DNA from: CAZYVU01 sp964651435
GTDB lineage: Bacteria > Desulfobacterota > Syntrophorhabdia > Syntrophorhabdales > CAYQXL01
Length of the DNA stretch: 64,000 nt
Direction: 5' to 3'
Assembly: GCA_964651435.1 (NCBI GenBank)
Contig: CAZYVU010000013.1
Location: forward strand, 1-64,000
Shown here: positions 41,994 through 49,751 of the stretch, in pieces
Layout of the letters: the number at the start of each line of letters is the position of its first letter
How positions within the stretch are numbered: position 1 is the first letter of the stretch
Position numbers and translations under genes: made by a program
Notes under the pieces: model-generated
What the model was told of the DNA's origin: nothing
The model's input: the letters and a program-made list of their open reading frames with translations, nothing else
Database searches by the model: none

Positions 41994-42781
41994 AGCTCCT
42001 CTTCTCCACGGGGTCCCTCCACCATCTTCCTATCGAGAAGGTCTTTGAGGTAGCACAGCAGGCCGGTTTTGACGGATGCGAACTCGTAGCGGGTCCGAGG
42101 CTTGGAGATGAGGCCTTCGTCGACCTGGTCATGCGGTGCTCGAAGGCATTTCCCGTTTTGTCCATCCATGCCCCCTATATGAAGGTTCCCACATGGGGCG
42201 ACGAGGTGCAGGCGTTGGCCCGGACCGTCGCCCTGGGCCGGGAAATAGGGGCCTCGGTCGTCAATTTCCACCCACCCTCCTGGTATTCGCTGGAGCTCAA
42301 ATATCTGCGGTGGTTTCGGCACGTTCCGGACTTCCGGGAGGCCCTGTCCTGCGACAACCTGGTGCTTACGATTGAAAACATGCCGAGGATGGGGCGCAAG
42401 CTCATGCTGACCCCTTTTCTCCTCAACGACATCGATGATCTTATAGAGTTCGGGATGGCAAGAGGCCTTCACTTTACCTTCGATACGACGCATTGCGCCA
42501 GCTTTCACGGCGATGTGATAGCCGATTTCCTTCGATATCTTGGCACGGGAAGGCTAAAGAACGTGCATCTGAGCGACTACGGGGATTCGAGGGAGCATCT
42601 CTTTCTCGGCCGGGGGGACATACCTGTCGTAAAGCTCTTGAGCACGATGAGACGCCTCAACTACGATGGAATGGTGACCCTCGAGCTGGCCCCTCAGGAG
42701 TGGCCCAAAAACGAGGACTGGCTCTGCAGGCTCATGGCCTACTCAGTCTCCTTTCTCAGGTTCCATCTCGGGATGGCGTAG
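41990..42781 (+). CDS. Sugar phosphate isomerase/epimerase-like TIM barrel protein
   Basis: 263 residues of the AP endonuclease 2/xylose isomerase-like TIM-barrel superfamily. KLLFSTGSLHHLPIEKVFEV, LSIHAPYMKVP, VVNFHPPSWYS, LTIENMPRMG, HFTFDTTHCASFHGD and NVHLSDYGD supply the His, Glu and Asp ligands of a metal site. The substrate is unknown; DNA repair (EndoIV) or sugar isomerisation are both possible, and the His and Glu pattern fits the isomerase-like group better. It overlaps the M24 gene by 4 bp and abuts radA with no gap. Confidence 0.8.
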   Translation: MKLLFSTGSLHHLPIEKVFEVAQQAGFDGCELVAGPRLGDEAFVDLVMRCSKAFPVLSIHAPYMKVPTWGDEVQALARTVALGREIGASVVNFHPPSWYSLELKYLRWFRHVPDFREALSCDNLVLTIENMPRMGRKLMLTPFLLNDIDDLIEFGMARGLHFTFDTTHCASFHGDVIADFLRYLGTGRLKNVHLSDYGDSREHLFLGRGDIPVVKLLSTMRRLNYDGMVTLELAPQEWPKNEDWLCRLMAYSVSFLRFHLGMA

Positions 42782-44101
42782 ATGGCCAGGAAGCCCCTAT
42801 TTGCGTGCAGTTCGTGCGGGTACGAGACGTACAAATGGATGGGTAGGTGTCCCCGCTGCGCAGCCTGGGAGACCATACGGGAGGTGGAGGCACCGGCGGC
42901 AACCGTAAACGTGCAGGTGGTGCCGCAAAACATCGGTGATGCCGAGTACCCGGAGGACCGAACGGTTCTTGGCATCGAGGAGCTGGACCGGGTGCTGGGG
43001 GGCGGCCTGACGACGGGCTCGTCGATTCTTCTCGGTGGAGACCCGGGCATCGGTAAGACAACGCTCTGTTTCCTCGTGGCCTCTGCCCTCATGGGCCTGG
43101 GGAAAGCGGTGCTCTATGTGTCGGGTGAGGAGTCGTTGCGACAGCTCGCCGCCCGCAAGAGGCGCCTCGGTATGAATGGAGACTTTCCCGTCCTTGTCAC
43201 ATCGAAGGTCGACGACGTCATGGGGGCCGTTGCCGGGCGCCGGTACGACCTTGTCATCATAGACTCCATACAGTCGCTCTGCAATGCGGCCCTGCCCATG
43301 CTCCCCGGGACGGTGGGGCAGATCCGGGACGTTGCTTCCCGCGTTGTTCAGGAGCTGAAGCGTCAGGAGACGAGCCACATCTTCATCGGTCACGTGACGA
43401 AGGAAGGGCTCATAGCCGGGCCCAAGCTGCTCGAGCATATGGTGGACACGGTGCTCTATTTCGAGGGGGACAAATCGCTTCCCTACCGGCTTGTCCGCGC
43501 CATCAAGAACCGGTTCGGCTCTGTCGATGAGGTAGGTATATTCCAGATGACGGCTGCGGGACTCGTGGGTGTCGAAAGCCCCTCCGATTTTTTTCTTGGC
43601 GACCGGAGTGAGGTAGGGCCGGGCAGTGCCCTTTTTCCCGCCCTCACAGGTTCGCGACCCATCGTGCTGGAGATTCAGGCGGTGACGCCAAGGACCAGTT
43701 TCGCCAACGCCCGCCGCCTCTGCCTGGGCTATGATGTGAATCGGCTCCATATCATGCTTGCCGTCATCGAAAAGGTGCTGGGCATGTCGCTCTACGACCG
43801 CGACGTCTTTGTAAACATTACGGGCGGAATGCGGGTTTCGGAGACGGCGGCGGACCTTGCCGTAGCCGGGGCCGTCATTTCAAGTTTGAAAAACGTCAGT
43901 CCCGGGCTCCATACGGCCCTGTGTGGTGAGATAGGCCTTACCGGCGAGGTGAGGCGCGTCGTTCACATGGAGAAACGGGTGAAGGAATGTCACCGAATGG
44001 GCATCAGGCGGATTGTCGGGCCCCGCGGCCTCGAGGCCCCGAAGGACATGGAGGTCGTACCTCTCAAGAATCTGCGGGGCCTGATCAACAGCATGACCTA
44101 A
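42782..44101 (+). CDS. radA: DNA repair protein RadA
   Basis: 439 residues. The N-terminal zinc finger CSSCGYETYKWMGRCPRC is followed by a RecA-like ATPase with Walker A GGDPGIGKTT (K92), Walker B in YDLVIIDSIQS and the RadA-specific K242-NRFG motif. The C-terminal Lon-protease-like domain lacks the catalytic Ser-Lys dyad, as usual for the family. RadA drives branch migration in recombination. The ATG immediately follows the stop of the TIM-barrel gene. Confidence 0.95.
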   Translation: MARKPLFACSSCGYETYKWMGRCPRCAAWETIREVEAPAATVNVQVVPQNIGDAEYPEDRTVLGIEELDRVLGGGLTTGSSILLGGDPGIGKTTLCFLVASALMGLGKAVLYVSGEESLRQLAARKRRLGMNGDFPVLVTSKVDDVMGAVAGRRYDLVIIDSIQSLCNAALPMLPGTVGQIRDVASRVVQELKRQETSHIFIGHVTKEGLIAGPKLLEHMVDTVLYFEGDKSLPYRLVRAIKNRFGSVDEVGIFQMTAAGLVGVESPSDFFLGDRSEVGPGSALFPALTGSRPIVLEIQAVTPRTSFANARRLCLGYDVNRLHIMLAVIEKVLGMSLYDRDVFVNITGGMRVSETAADLAVAGAVISSLKNVSPGLHTALCGEIGLTGEVRRVVHMEKRVKECHRMGIRRIVGPRGLEAPKDMEVVPLKNLRGLINSMT

Positions 44102-44107
44102 GCCCTG

Positions 44108-44569
44108 CTACGGCATGGTGAACTTGTGGCTTTCGGGCCGTATGGTAAGGACGGGGCATGGTGCCTTGCGGACCACCTTCTCTGCCACGCTGCCGATGAG
44201 GATGTGCTCGACACCGCTCCTGCCGTGGGTCCCCATGACGCAGAGGTCGATGCCTACCTCCCTGATGTAGTCAATAATCTCGACAAAGGTGACGCCTGTT
44301 TTGATGACCCGCGTAACCGGCAGGGCCGGGTCTATCGCCTTGACGGCCTTGTCGAAATCCTTTGAAACCTCTTTTTCTATGTTACGCTCGATGGCGACCA
44401 GGTTTTCGGGTGTCAGGAAGGACTCGTAGGGGCTGAAGTAGTTAAGGTTTGGAATGACGTGAAAAAGATGTATCTCGGCGTCGAACCGTTTGGCAATCTC
44501 AGCGGTATACCGCAGGATTTCGCCCGTCACCTCGGAAAAATCGATGGGACACAGGATCTTCTTGAACAT
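44108..44569 (-). CDS. Universal stress protein (UspA family)
   Basis: 153 residues. MFKKILCPIDFSEVTGEILR opens the Rossmann-like fold, and the ATP-binding signature GTHGRSGVEHILIGSVAEKV near the C-terminus matches G-x2-G-x9-G-S/T, so it is of the ATP-binding USP type. The ATG at 44569 follows AGGAGG by six bases; a TTG two codons upstream is unlikely. It is convergent with radA, 6 bp apart, and divergent from rpoD. Confidence 0.92.
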   Translation of the reverse strand: MFKKILCPIDFSEVTGEILRYTAEIAKRFDAEIHLFHVIPNLNYFSPYESFLTPENLVAIERNIEKEVSKDFDKAVKAIDPALPVTRVIKTGVTFVEIIDYIREVGIDLCVMGTHGRSGVEHILIGSVAEKVVRKAPCPVLTIRPESHKFTMP

Positions 44570-44667
44570 TGACAACCTCCTCTCACGTATTACTGTTTCT
44601 TATATAGCGTATTCCCTGAGCAGTCAAATGAATTGTGTCGGCATTAAGGCGGAATGCGTCGTGGGCC

Positions 44668-44696
44668 TTGACAAGAATGGTAAGGGTTGCTATTAT
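44668..44696 (+). promoter_or_regulatory. Sigma-70 promoter of rpoD
   Basis: TTGACA at 44668-44673, a 17-bp spacer and TATTAT at 44691-44696. The predicted start near 44703 gives an 86-nt leader. Confidence 0.75.
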
Positions 44697-44742
44697 TAGT
44701 ACTTAGTTGAGACCGCACCACCACAAACAATACGCCAAACTG

Positions 44743-44760
44743 CCCTTAAACTCGTAAGGG
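44743..44760 (+). promoter_or_regulatory. Leader hairpin before rpoD
   Basis: CCCTTA-AACTCG-TAAGGG, a 6-bp stem within the rpoD leader, followed seven bases later by a run of five T. It could act as a weak attenuator; the stem is short. Confidence 0.35.
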
Positions 44761-44788
44761 ACGGTATTTTTACGTCATGGAGACGAAT

Positions 44789-46303
44789 ATGGCCGTTAAG
44801 AACCTCACAGGAATGAAAAACCTTATCGACGCCGGCATGGAAAAAGGCTACCTAACGCCTGACGAAATAAACGACTTTCTTCCTCAGAACATATTTTCCC
44901 CTGAGGACATTGAAGATATATTCGAGTTCCTGTCGGAGCAGAACATCGACGTTACCGACACGATCAAGGAGAAAATAGAGGCCGCAGAAGAGGAGAGCCA
45001 GGAGTGGGGAGAGATAGAGCGGTTCCCTTCGGAGAGGACGGACAATATCATCTGGGCCTATCTCAAGGATATCGGCAGGGTGTCACTGCTCACGTCCGAA
45101 GAGGAGTACCTCATTGCGAAACGGATCGAGGAAGGCGAAAAGAAGATCCGGATGCTCCTGTTCAGCCTGCCTGAGGCTATCGGCGAGCTTCAGGAAATCG
45201 CCTCGCTGCTCAAGAAGGATGCCGTAAATGTTGTCGACGTCGTCAAGAACATTGACGAGATGAGCTACAACAAGAAGGACGAGGAGAAGTACAAGAAGCG
45301 CACTATCTCACTTATCAACTCCCTCAAGAGTTCCATAGAGAAGCGAAACGAGCTTTTTCAGATCATTGCGGAAGTGAACAAGGCCGGACGGAAGCAGTAC
45401 GAGAAAAAGCTGGCCCAACTTGAGCAAAAGATGGAAGAGCTTCTCGTGAACCTGGATTTGAACAAAAAGATCCTCGAGGAGATGATCCGGAGAATCGGTA
45501 AGCAGTTGCGTTTCATGGACGAGAACGAGTCGAGAAACGTCAAAAAGGTGCTTGCTCAGATTACGGGCATCGAGAACAGCCTGCGAACGGTCAAGAACCG
45601 GCTCATTCAGGCCAACCTGAGGCTCGTTATCAACATAGCGAAAAAGTATTTGAACCGAGGGCTCTCCTTCCTCGATCTCATCCAGGAAGGGAATATGGGC
45701 CTCATGAAAGCTGCCGAAAAGTATGACTACCAGAAAGGCTACAAGTTTTCCACATATTCGACCTGGTGGATACGGCAGGCCATAACACGCGCCATAGCGG
45801 ACTACGCCAGGACCATCAGGGTGCCCGTCCACGTCCTCGAGACAATGAACAAGATCACGAAAGTGACCATTTCACTTTTTCAGGAGTTGGGCAGGGAGCC
45901 CAATTTGGAGGAGATTTCCGGCAAGGCCGGACTGCCCCTGGAAAAGGTGAGGAAGATCATGAAGGTCTCCAACGAGCCTATCTCCATAGAAACGCCCATC
46001 GGCGACGACGAGTCCAAGCTGGGCGACTTCATCGCCGACCCAAACTCGCCGTCCCCCTTTACTGAACTGGTGGGCATCTCGTTGAAGGAGGAGATTGACA
46101 AGGTGCTGTCAACACTTACCCCCCGCGAGGAAAAGGTGATTAGGATGCGCCTCGGGATTGGGGAGAAGACCGACTTCACGCTCGAGGAAGTGGGCGAGGT
46201 GTTCGGGCTTACGCGGGAGCGCATCAGGCAGATAGAGGCCAAAGCCCTGAGGAAGCTGAAGCACCCCTCGCGGCGCAAAAGGCTCGAAAGCTTCCTGGAG
46301 TAA
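44789..46303 (+). CDS. rpoD: RNA polymerase primary sigma factor RpoD
   Basis: 504 residues from the ATG at 44789, which has GGAG six bases upstream; an in-frame ATG at 44777 overlaps that GGAG. Region 1.1 (KNLIDAGMEKGYLTPDEIND), region 1.2 (AYLKDIGRVSLLTSEEE), region 2 (RLVINIAKKYLNRGLSFLDL, GYKFSTYSTWWIRQAITR), region 3 and region 4 (LTRERIRQIEAKALRKLKHP) are all present. The spacer between regions 1.2 and 2 is shorter than in Escherichia coli. It directs housekeeping transcription from the TTGACA/TATAAT promoters seen through the window. Confidence 0.96.
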   Translation: MAVKNLTGMKNLIDAGMEKGYLTPDEINDFLPQNIFSPEDIEDIFEFLSEQNIDVTDTIKEKIEAAEEESQEWGEIERFPSERTDNIIWAYLKDIGRVSLLTSEEEYLIAKRIEEGEKKIRMLLFSLPEAIGELQEIASLLKKDAVNVVDVVKNIDEMSYNKKDEEKYKKRTISLINSLKSSIEKRNELFQIIAEVNKAGRKQYEKKLAQLEQKMEELLVNLDLNKKILEEMIRRIGKQLRFMDENESRNVKKVLAQITGIENSLRTVKNRLIQANLRLVINIAKKYLNRGLSFLDLIQEGNMGLMKAAEKYDYQKGYKFSTYSTWWIRQAITRAIADYARTIRVPVHVLETMNKITKVTISLFQELGREPNLEEISGKAGLPLEKVRKIMKVSNEPISIETPIGDDESKLGDFIADPNSPSPFTELVGISLKEEIDKVLSTLTPREEKVIRMRLGIGEKTDFTLEEVGEVFGLTRERIRQIEAKALRKLKHPSRRKRLESFLE

Positions 46304-46343
46304 AACGAAGGCCTCCGGACAAAGAACGGAGAAGAACAGCCTG

Positions 46344-46371
46344 CCCCGGGCTCCGAGCCCGGGGTTTTTTT
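46344..46371 (+). terminator. Rho-independent terminator of rpoD
   Basis: CCCCGGGCT (46344-46352), loop CCG, AGCCCGGGG (46356-46364), then seven T. Strong intrinsic terminator 40 bp after the rpoD stop. Confidence 0.93.
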
Positions 46372-46468
46372 GTGGCTGCCGCTTTCCCGAAAAGGGTCTC
46401 ACGTTCGCCGGCGTGGTGTCCTCCCTGCTTCAGCCTCTTCGGAGCAACGGAGAGGAGATGAGCAGACA

Positions 46469-46496
46469 CAAAAAAGAGGATGCTTTGCGCATCCTC
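46469..46496 (-). terminator. Rho-independent terminator of the tRNA-Lys gene
   Basis: On the minus strand GAGGATGC, a 5-base loop, GCATCCTC and a T-run (46475-46469). It begins 22 bp after the tRNA 3' end. Confidence 0.88.
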
Positions 46497-46517
46497 CTTC
46501 ACAGATACTTCTGATTT

Positions 46518-46594
46518 TGGTGGGCCGTCAAGGATTCGAACCTTGGGCCAATTGATTAAGAGTCAACTGCTCTACCGGACTGAGCTAACGGCCC
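46518..46594 (-). tRNA. tRNA-Lys (anticodon CTT)
   Basis: Minus-strand cloverleaf of 77 nt with encoded CCA. The acceptor GGGCCGT pairs with ACGGCCC, the D arm contains TAGCTCAG, the anticodon stem TTGA/TCAA encloses the loop CTCTTAA (anticodon CTT), and the T arm has GGTTCGAATCC. It reads AAG codons. It has its own promoter and terminator. Confidence 0.95.
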
Positions 46595-46604
46595 ACGGGT
46601 TTCT

Positions 46605-46633
46605 TATATATCACACTGACGGCCTAAATTCAA
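46605..46633 (-). promoter_or_regulatory. Promoter of tRNA-Lys
   Basis: On the minus strand TTGAAT (46633-46628), a 17-bp spacer and TATATA (46610-46605), ending 10 bp before the mature 5' end of the tRNA. Confidence 0.7.
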
Positions 46634-46734
46634 AGAAAATATTCCGTCGTCCATTCTTCTGCGCGCAATGTGCATGAATTCACAAGCACTACCCCGATTT
46701 CTTCACCTGCGTGTTGGAAAGTCCTAAAAATACA

Positions 46735-46763
46735 TTGACTCTGGGATACCCATATGTTAGAAA
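46735..46763 (+). promoter_or_regulatory. Promoter of the atpZIBE operon
   Basis: TTGACT at 46735-46740, a 17-bp spacer and TAGAAA at 46758-46763. The predicted start near 46770 would leave under 10-15 nt before atpZ. A moderate match; no alternative was found in 46634-46778. Confidence 0.5.
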
Positions 46764-46778
46764 AATGTACGGTCGCCG

Positions 46779-47030
46779 ATGGTCATGACACTCCTAAACA
46801 GCAAGAAAGAAGTTGTCCGGTCCATGTTGAGTTACAGTTCTCTTGGCCTCGAAATGGGACTCTGTGTGGCCATCGGTATCGCAATGGGCTATTTCCTCGA
46901 CCGGTACTTCGAGACCTACCCCTATCTCTCCATAGTGTTTATGATTTTTGGTGTGCTGGCGGCGTTTAAGGCCATCTTTGTGTTAATGAAGAAGATCGAG
47001 AAAGAGAATGAAAGAGACCAGCACGGCTGA
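46779..47030 (+). CDS. atpZ: AtpZ/AtpI-type ATP synthase accessory protein
   Basis: 83 residues with two transmembrane helices: YSSLGLEMGLCVAIGIAMGY and IVFMIFGVLAAFKAIFVLM, with DRYFETYPY between. It matches the small AtpZ/putative F0F1 ATPase subunit family, thought to help Mg2+ supply or c-ring assembly. ATGs at 46779 and 46785 are both possible and neither has a clear ribosome site. It overlaps the next gene by 23 bp and opens the membrane-sector operon. Confidence 0.83.
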   Translation: MVMTLLNSKKEVVRSMLSYSSLGLEMGLCVAIGIAMGYFLDRYFETYPYLSIVFMIFGVLAAFKAIFVLMKKIEKENERDQHG

Positions 47031-47400
47031 CATAGAGCGCATCAACGTTGCGATCCTTGTTATCGGGTCGCTTCTTTCCCTCGTCATTATGAGGGAGTTT
47101 AGATATTTTTTCAGCTTTGCTTCCGGCTCGGCGGTCATGACACTCAACTTCCGTATGGTGAGAAAGATTATAGAGGGCGGCTTCCTCAAATCCCCTCTGA
47201 ACAAGAAAGAGTTGCTTATCAAGCTGCCTCTCAAGTTCCTGGCCCTCATTGCAGCCGTAGTGACCATCGTCGTCTACGGCAACGTGAACGGGCTCTTCTT
47301 CCTTGCGGGCCTCTCGACGGTCTTTCTCTCGGTGGTCATCGTCCAGTGCTTCGGTTCCTTGAGTCCGGTTGCTAAAAGGAGGCCACACAATGGGACATGA
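47008..47400 (+). CDS. atpI: ATP synthase subunit I
   Basis: 130 residues with four predicted transmembrane helices (about 12-30, 33-48, 72-90, 96-115). The position between atpZ and atpB and the size fit AtpI, a chaperone for c-ring assembly. Sequence identity within the family is low, so the call rests on topology and context. GAGAAAGAGA precedes the ATG. It overlaps atpB by 11 bp. Confidence 0.8.
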   Translation: MKETSTADIERINVAILVIGSLLSLVIMREFRYFFSFASGSAVMTLNFRMVRKIIEGGFLKSPLNKKELLIKLPLKFLALIAAVVTIVVYGNVNGLFFLAGLSTVFLSVVIVQCFGSLSPVAKRRPHNGT

Positions 47401-48088
47401 TGTATTCACGTGGGCAGACTTGATTCCCGGCCTTAAAGGGCTACCGGTTCACGTGTCCAACGCCATTATCGTTTCCATCATACTGCTGATCCTTGTTTTT
47501 GTAAGCTACAGGCAGTTCAAGAAGAGCGAAGACGATGTGATACCTGAGGAGAAGCTGACGCTGCGCAACCTCTTCGAAATCGTCGTCGAGGCGCTTTCGA
47601 AGATCGTCATGGACACCATGGGGCCCCGGGGCAAGGAGTTCTTCCTCCTTATCGGGACGCTGGCCATGTTTATCCTCTTCAATAACCTTTCTGGTCTCGT
47701 TCCGGGATTTCTACCTTCCACCGATAACGTGAACACGACCTTTGCTTGCTCCCTGACGGTTTTCGTCATGACGCACGTTTACGGCTTCCGCGAACATGGC
47801 ATCAAGTATCTTAAGCATTTTATGGGACCCATCTGGTGGCTTTCTCCCCTCATGCTCCCCATTGAAATCATCGGCCACTTTGCAAGGCCCCTGTCGCTGG
47901 GTCTCAGGCTTTTCGGAAACATCACTGGCGACCACCTTGTGACAGCCATCTTCTTCGGCCTCGTACCACTGCTTATACCGGTGCCGGCGATGCTCCTGGG
48001 ACTTTTCGTCGCATTTGTGCAGACGTTCGTTTTTATGCTTTTGTCTATGTCATATTTTTCAGGGGCTATTGCCCATGAAGAACATTAA
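47390..48088 (+). CDS. atpB: ATP synthase F0 subunit a
   Basis: 232 residues from the ATG at 47390, seven bases after AAAGGAGG. GPRGKEFFLLIGTLAMFILF, NNLSGLVPGF and the essential Arg helix in LSLGLRLFGNITGDHL are characteristic of subunit a, which forms the ion half-channels facing the c-ring. The rest of the synthase genes (b, delta, alpha, gamma, beta, epsilon) are not here, so the operon is split. Confidence 0.95.
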   Translation: MGHDVFTWADLIPGLKGLPVHVSNAIIVSIILLILVFVSYRQFKKSEDDVIPEEKLTLRNLFEIVVEALSKIVMDTMGPRGKEFFLLIGTLAMFILFNNLSGLVPGFLPSTDNVNTTFACSLTVFVMTHVYGFREHGIKYLKHFMGPIWWLSPLMLPIEIIGHFARPLSLGLRLFGNITGDHLVTAIFFGLVPLLIPVPAMLLGLFVAFVQTFVFMLLSMSYFSGAIAHEEH

Positions 48089-48116
48089 ACGCTACAAAGG
48101 AAAGGGGTGACATGCA

Positions 48117-48443
48117 ATGAAGAAATTGGTTCTGGTTCTCATGCTCCTCGGAATATTTGTGGGCGCATCGTTCGGTATCGCGATGGCCGCGGAGGGGGCG
48201 ACAGGCCTCGACTCAAGCGTGAAACAGATGGTGGCTCTTGCAGCAGGACTTGGAGTAGCCATCGCCGCTGCAGGTGGAGCGGTCGGGCAGGGCAAGGGTG
48301 TTGCCGCTGCTCTCGAAGGTATCGCCAGAAATCCCGGCGCATCGGGCAAGATCATCACTCCGATGATTATCGGTCTGGCGCTTATCGAGTCTCTGGTTAT
48401 TTACTCCCTGGTCGTATCTCTGCTGCTTTTCTTCAAGCTGTAA
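48117..48443 (+). CDS. atpE: ATP synthase F0 subunit c
   Basis: 108 residues. An N-terminal 24-residue leader (ending SFGIAMA) precedes the two-helix hairpin, a feature of some deltaproteobacterial c subunits. The polar loop is EGIARNPGASGK and the ion-binding carboxylate is E91 in GLALIESLVIY. Q58 in AVGQGKG, S92 and Y96 occupy positions that coordinate Na+ in sodium-type c-rings; the Thr normally at position 93 is Leu. Ion specificity is therefore undecided. AAAGGGGTG precedes the ATG. Confidence 0.95.
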   Translation: MKKLVLVLMLLGIFVGASFGIAMAAEGATGLDSSVKQMVALAAGLGVAIAAAGGAVGQGKGVAAALEGIARNPGASGKIITPMIIGLALIESLVIYSLVVSLLLFFKL

Positions 48444-48461
48444 GAAGAAAGAAGACAACGG

Positions 48462-48492
48462 GGGCAGGACGAATCGACCGTTCGTCCTGCCC
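48462..48492 (+). terminator. Strong hairpin after atpE
   Basis: GGGCAGGACGAA (48462-48473), a 7-base loop and TTCGTCCTGCCC (48481-48492), a perfect 12-bp stem 19 bp after the atpE stop. No U-tract follows, so it may be an mRNA 3'-end stabiliser or a Rho-assisted terminator. Confidence 0.6.
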
Positions 48493-48495
48493 TGA

Positions 48496-48924
48496 TACTC
48501 AACAAATCGACGCTGCGTGCGCAGTCCTTACGGCTCTACGGTTCTGTGTGGCTGAGGGAGGCGGGTAAGCGGCACTCGTGGTTTCGGCACTTTCACATCC
48601 TACTACATACAGATTAGACAGGCACGGCTAAGATTACCGGATGGTGGGGTACGGATCTGAAGACCTTCCCTTGTAGTCTGAGCGGGTGCGGAACTAAAGG
48701 CACCCATAGAGAGACGGCTCATGGCTGGGAGGTTCCGGCCGGGGGAGTTAGGCCCCGGCGGAATAGGCACTGGGCCGCTCTGGAACTTGTTCGCCGTCAG
48801 GGCCGTCGCCGGGCTGGGCTGCGCCGGAGGCATGGGGACTGGGCCACAGGCTGCAAGAGGGCGTTAGCGGACCGGACGTCTACTGAAGAAAATAGAGAAT
48901 GGGCTGGTGATCCGATAAGGGAAC
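48496..48924. other. Gene-free region with several hairpins, possible structured RNA
   Basis: 429 bp without a credible reading frame on either strand. Stems visible on the plus strand include GGGTGC/GCACCC (48685-48706) and GCCGGGG/CCCCGGC (about 48737-48758). It lies between a strong hairpin and a bidirectional terminator. I checked for conserved cores of RNase P RNA, tmRNA, SRP RNA and group I/II introns by eye and found none. It may be an undescribed ncRNA or decayed DNA. Confidence 0.45.
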
Positions 48925-48956
48925 AAAAAACCCCGCCGTATATAGCGGGGTTTTTT
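48925..48956. terminator. Bidirectional rho-independent terminator
   Basis: AAAAAACCCCGC (48925-48936), loop CGTATATA, GCGGGGTTTTTT (48945-48956). T-runs on both strands allow termination of the EF-hand gene (minus) and of any transcript crossing 48496-48924 (plus). Confidence 0.92.
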
Positions 48957-48987
48957 GTTGGATATCGTAGCCGTTGGTGAAAGGCTC

Positions 48988-49632
48988 TTACTTGACAGCC
49001 TGAAACTCGGTCTGATCCAGGGCGCCGTCGGCGTTCTTATCGAACTTCTTGAAGGCTTCGGGCGAGACGTTGATGAAGACAACCGTCAATTCCTCGATGG
49101 TGATCTTGCCGTCCTTGTTGGCATCGACGTCGCCAAAGTTCTTGCCTTTTTTGGCGGTCGGTTTGTCCTTCTTCTCCACCGGTGCGGGTGCAGCTTTCTC
49201 CTTCTTGGCAGGCTTAGCCGATGCAATCTTGGTAATTACCAGGCCTTCCTTTTTGCCGTACTTCACTGCGACCTTGTCGCCCACTTTCATCTGCTCTATG
49301 CTCTTGTACCCCTTCAGGGTGGGCTTTGTGGTATCAACGGTTATCGGCTCCTTGGCCCCCTTAACGGTGAGGGTCTGGGCCATGTTGTCGATGTTGGTGA
49401 TGAGACCGATAAATCCGGAGGGCATCTTCGGTTTTGGCTTTTCAGCAGGCTTCTCTTCCTTCTTCTCGTCCGGTGCGGGGGCTGCGGGTTTTTCCGCCGG
49501 TGCCGGAGCCGCCTTCTCTGCTGCCGCCTTCTCTGCTGTGGGTTTTTCGGCCGGTTTCGCCTGCGCAAAGGCCATGGACACAAAAGCAAAACTGATCAAG
49601 AGAACAAACGCTGCCAACCAAGGTCTTTTCAT
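48988..49632 (-). CDS. Secreted EF-hand protein with Ala/Pro/Lys-rich linkers
   Basis: 214 residues from the ATG at 49632 (GGAGG upstream). A Sec signal (WLAAFVLLISFAFVSMAFAQ) is followed by a low-complexity linker rich in Ala, Pro, Glu and Lys, a small beta domain (IGLITNIDNMAQTLTVKGAK to YGKKEGLVITKI), a second Lys-rich linker and two EF-hand loops, DVDANKDGKITIEEL and FDKNADGALDQTEF, with the Asp/Asn ligands in place. Probably a periplasmic calcium-binding protein; function unknown. The low-complexity parts could mediate cell-wall attachment. Confidence 0.8.
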   Translation of the reverse strand: MKRPWLAAFVLLISFAFVSMAFAQAKPAEKPTAEKAAAEKAAPAPAEKPAAPAPDEKKEEKPAEKPKPKMPSGFIGLITNIDNMAQTLTVKGAKEPITVDTTKPTLKGYKSIEQMKVGDKVAVKYGKKEGLVITKIASAKPAKKEKAAPAPVEKKDKPTAKKGKNFGDVDANKDGKITIEELTVVFINVSPEAFKKFDKNADGALDQTEFQAVK

Positions 49633-49751
49633 TGGTGCCAACCTCCTTCAAATAGGGTTTTTGTGTTGGAACTGTTGAGTAATGTTCATACATTTGGAGG
49701 CTGATGTCAAGACCTTTTGAAGGCAGGGTGATAGGGGCGAGGGTACGCAAT

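Noticed and set aside
46224..46502. Minus-strand frame between rpoD and the tRNA gene
   Set aside because: It overlaps two terminators and the rpoD 3' end, and codes low-complexity sequence.
48603..48833. 76-codon minus-strand frame in the region after atpE
   Set aside because: Pro/Ser/Arg-rich, no ribosome site and no recognisable domain; more likely part of a non-coding segment.
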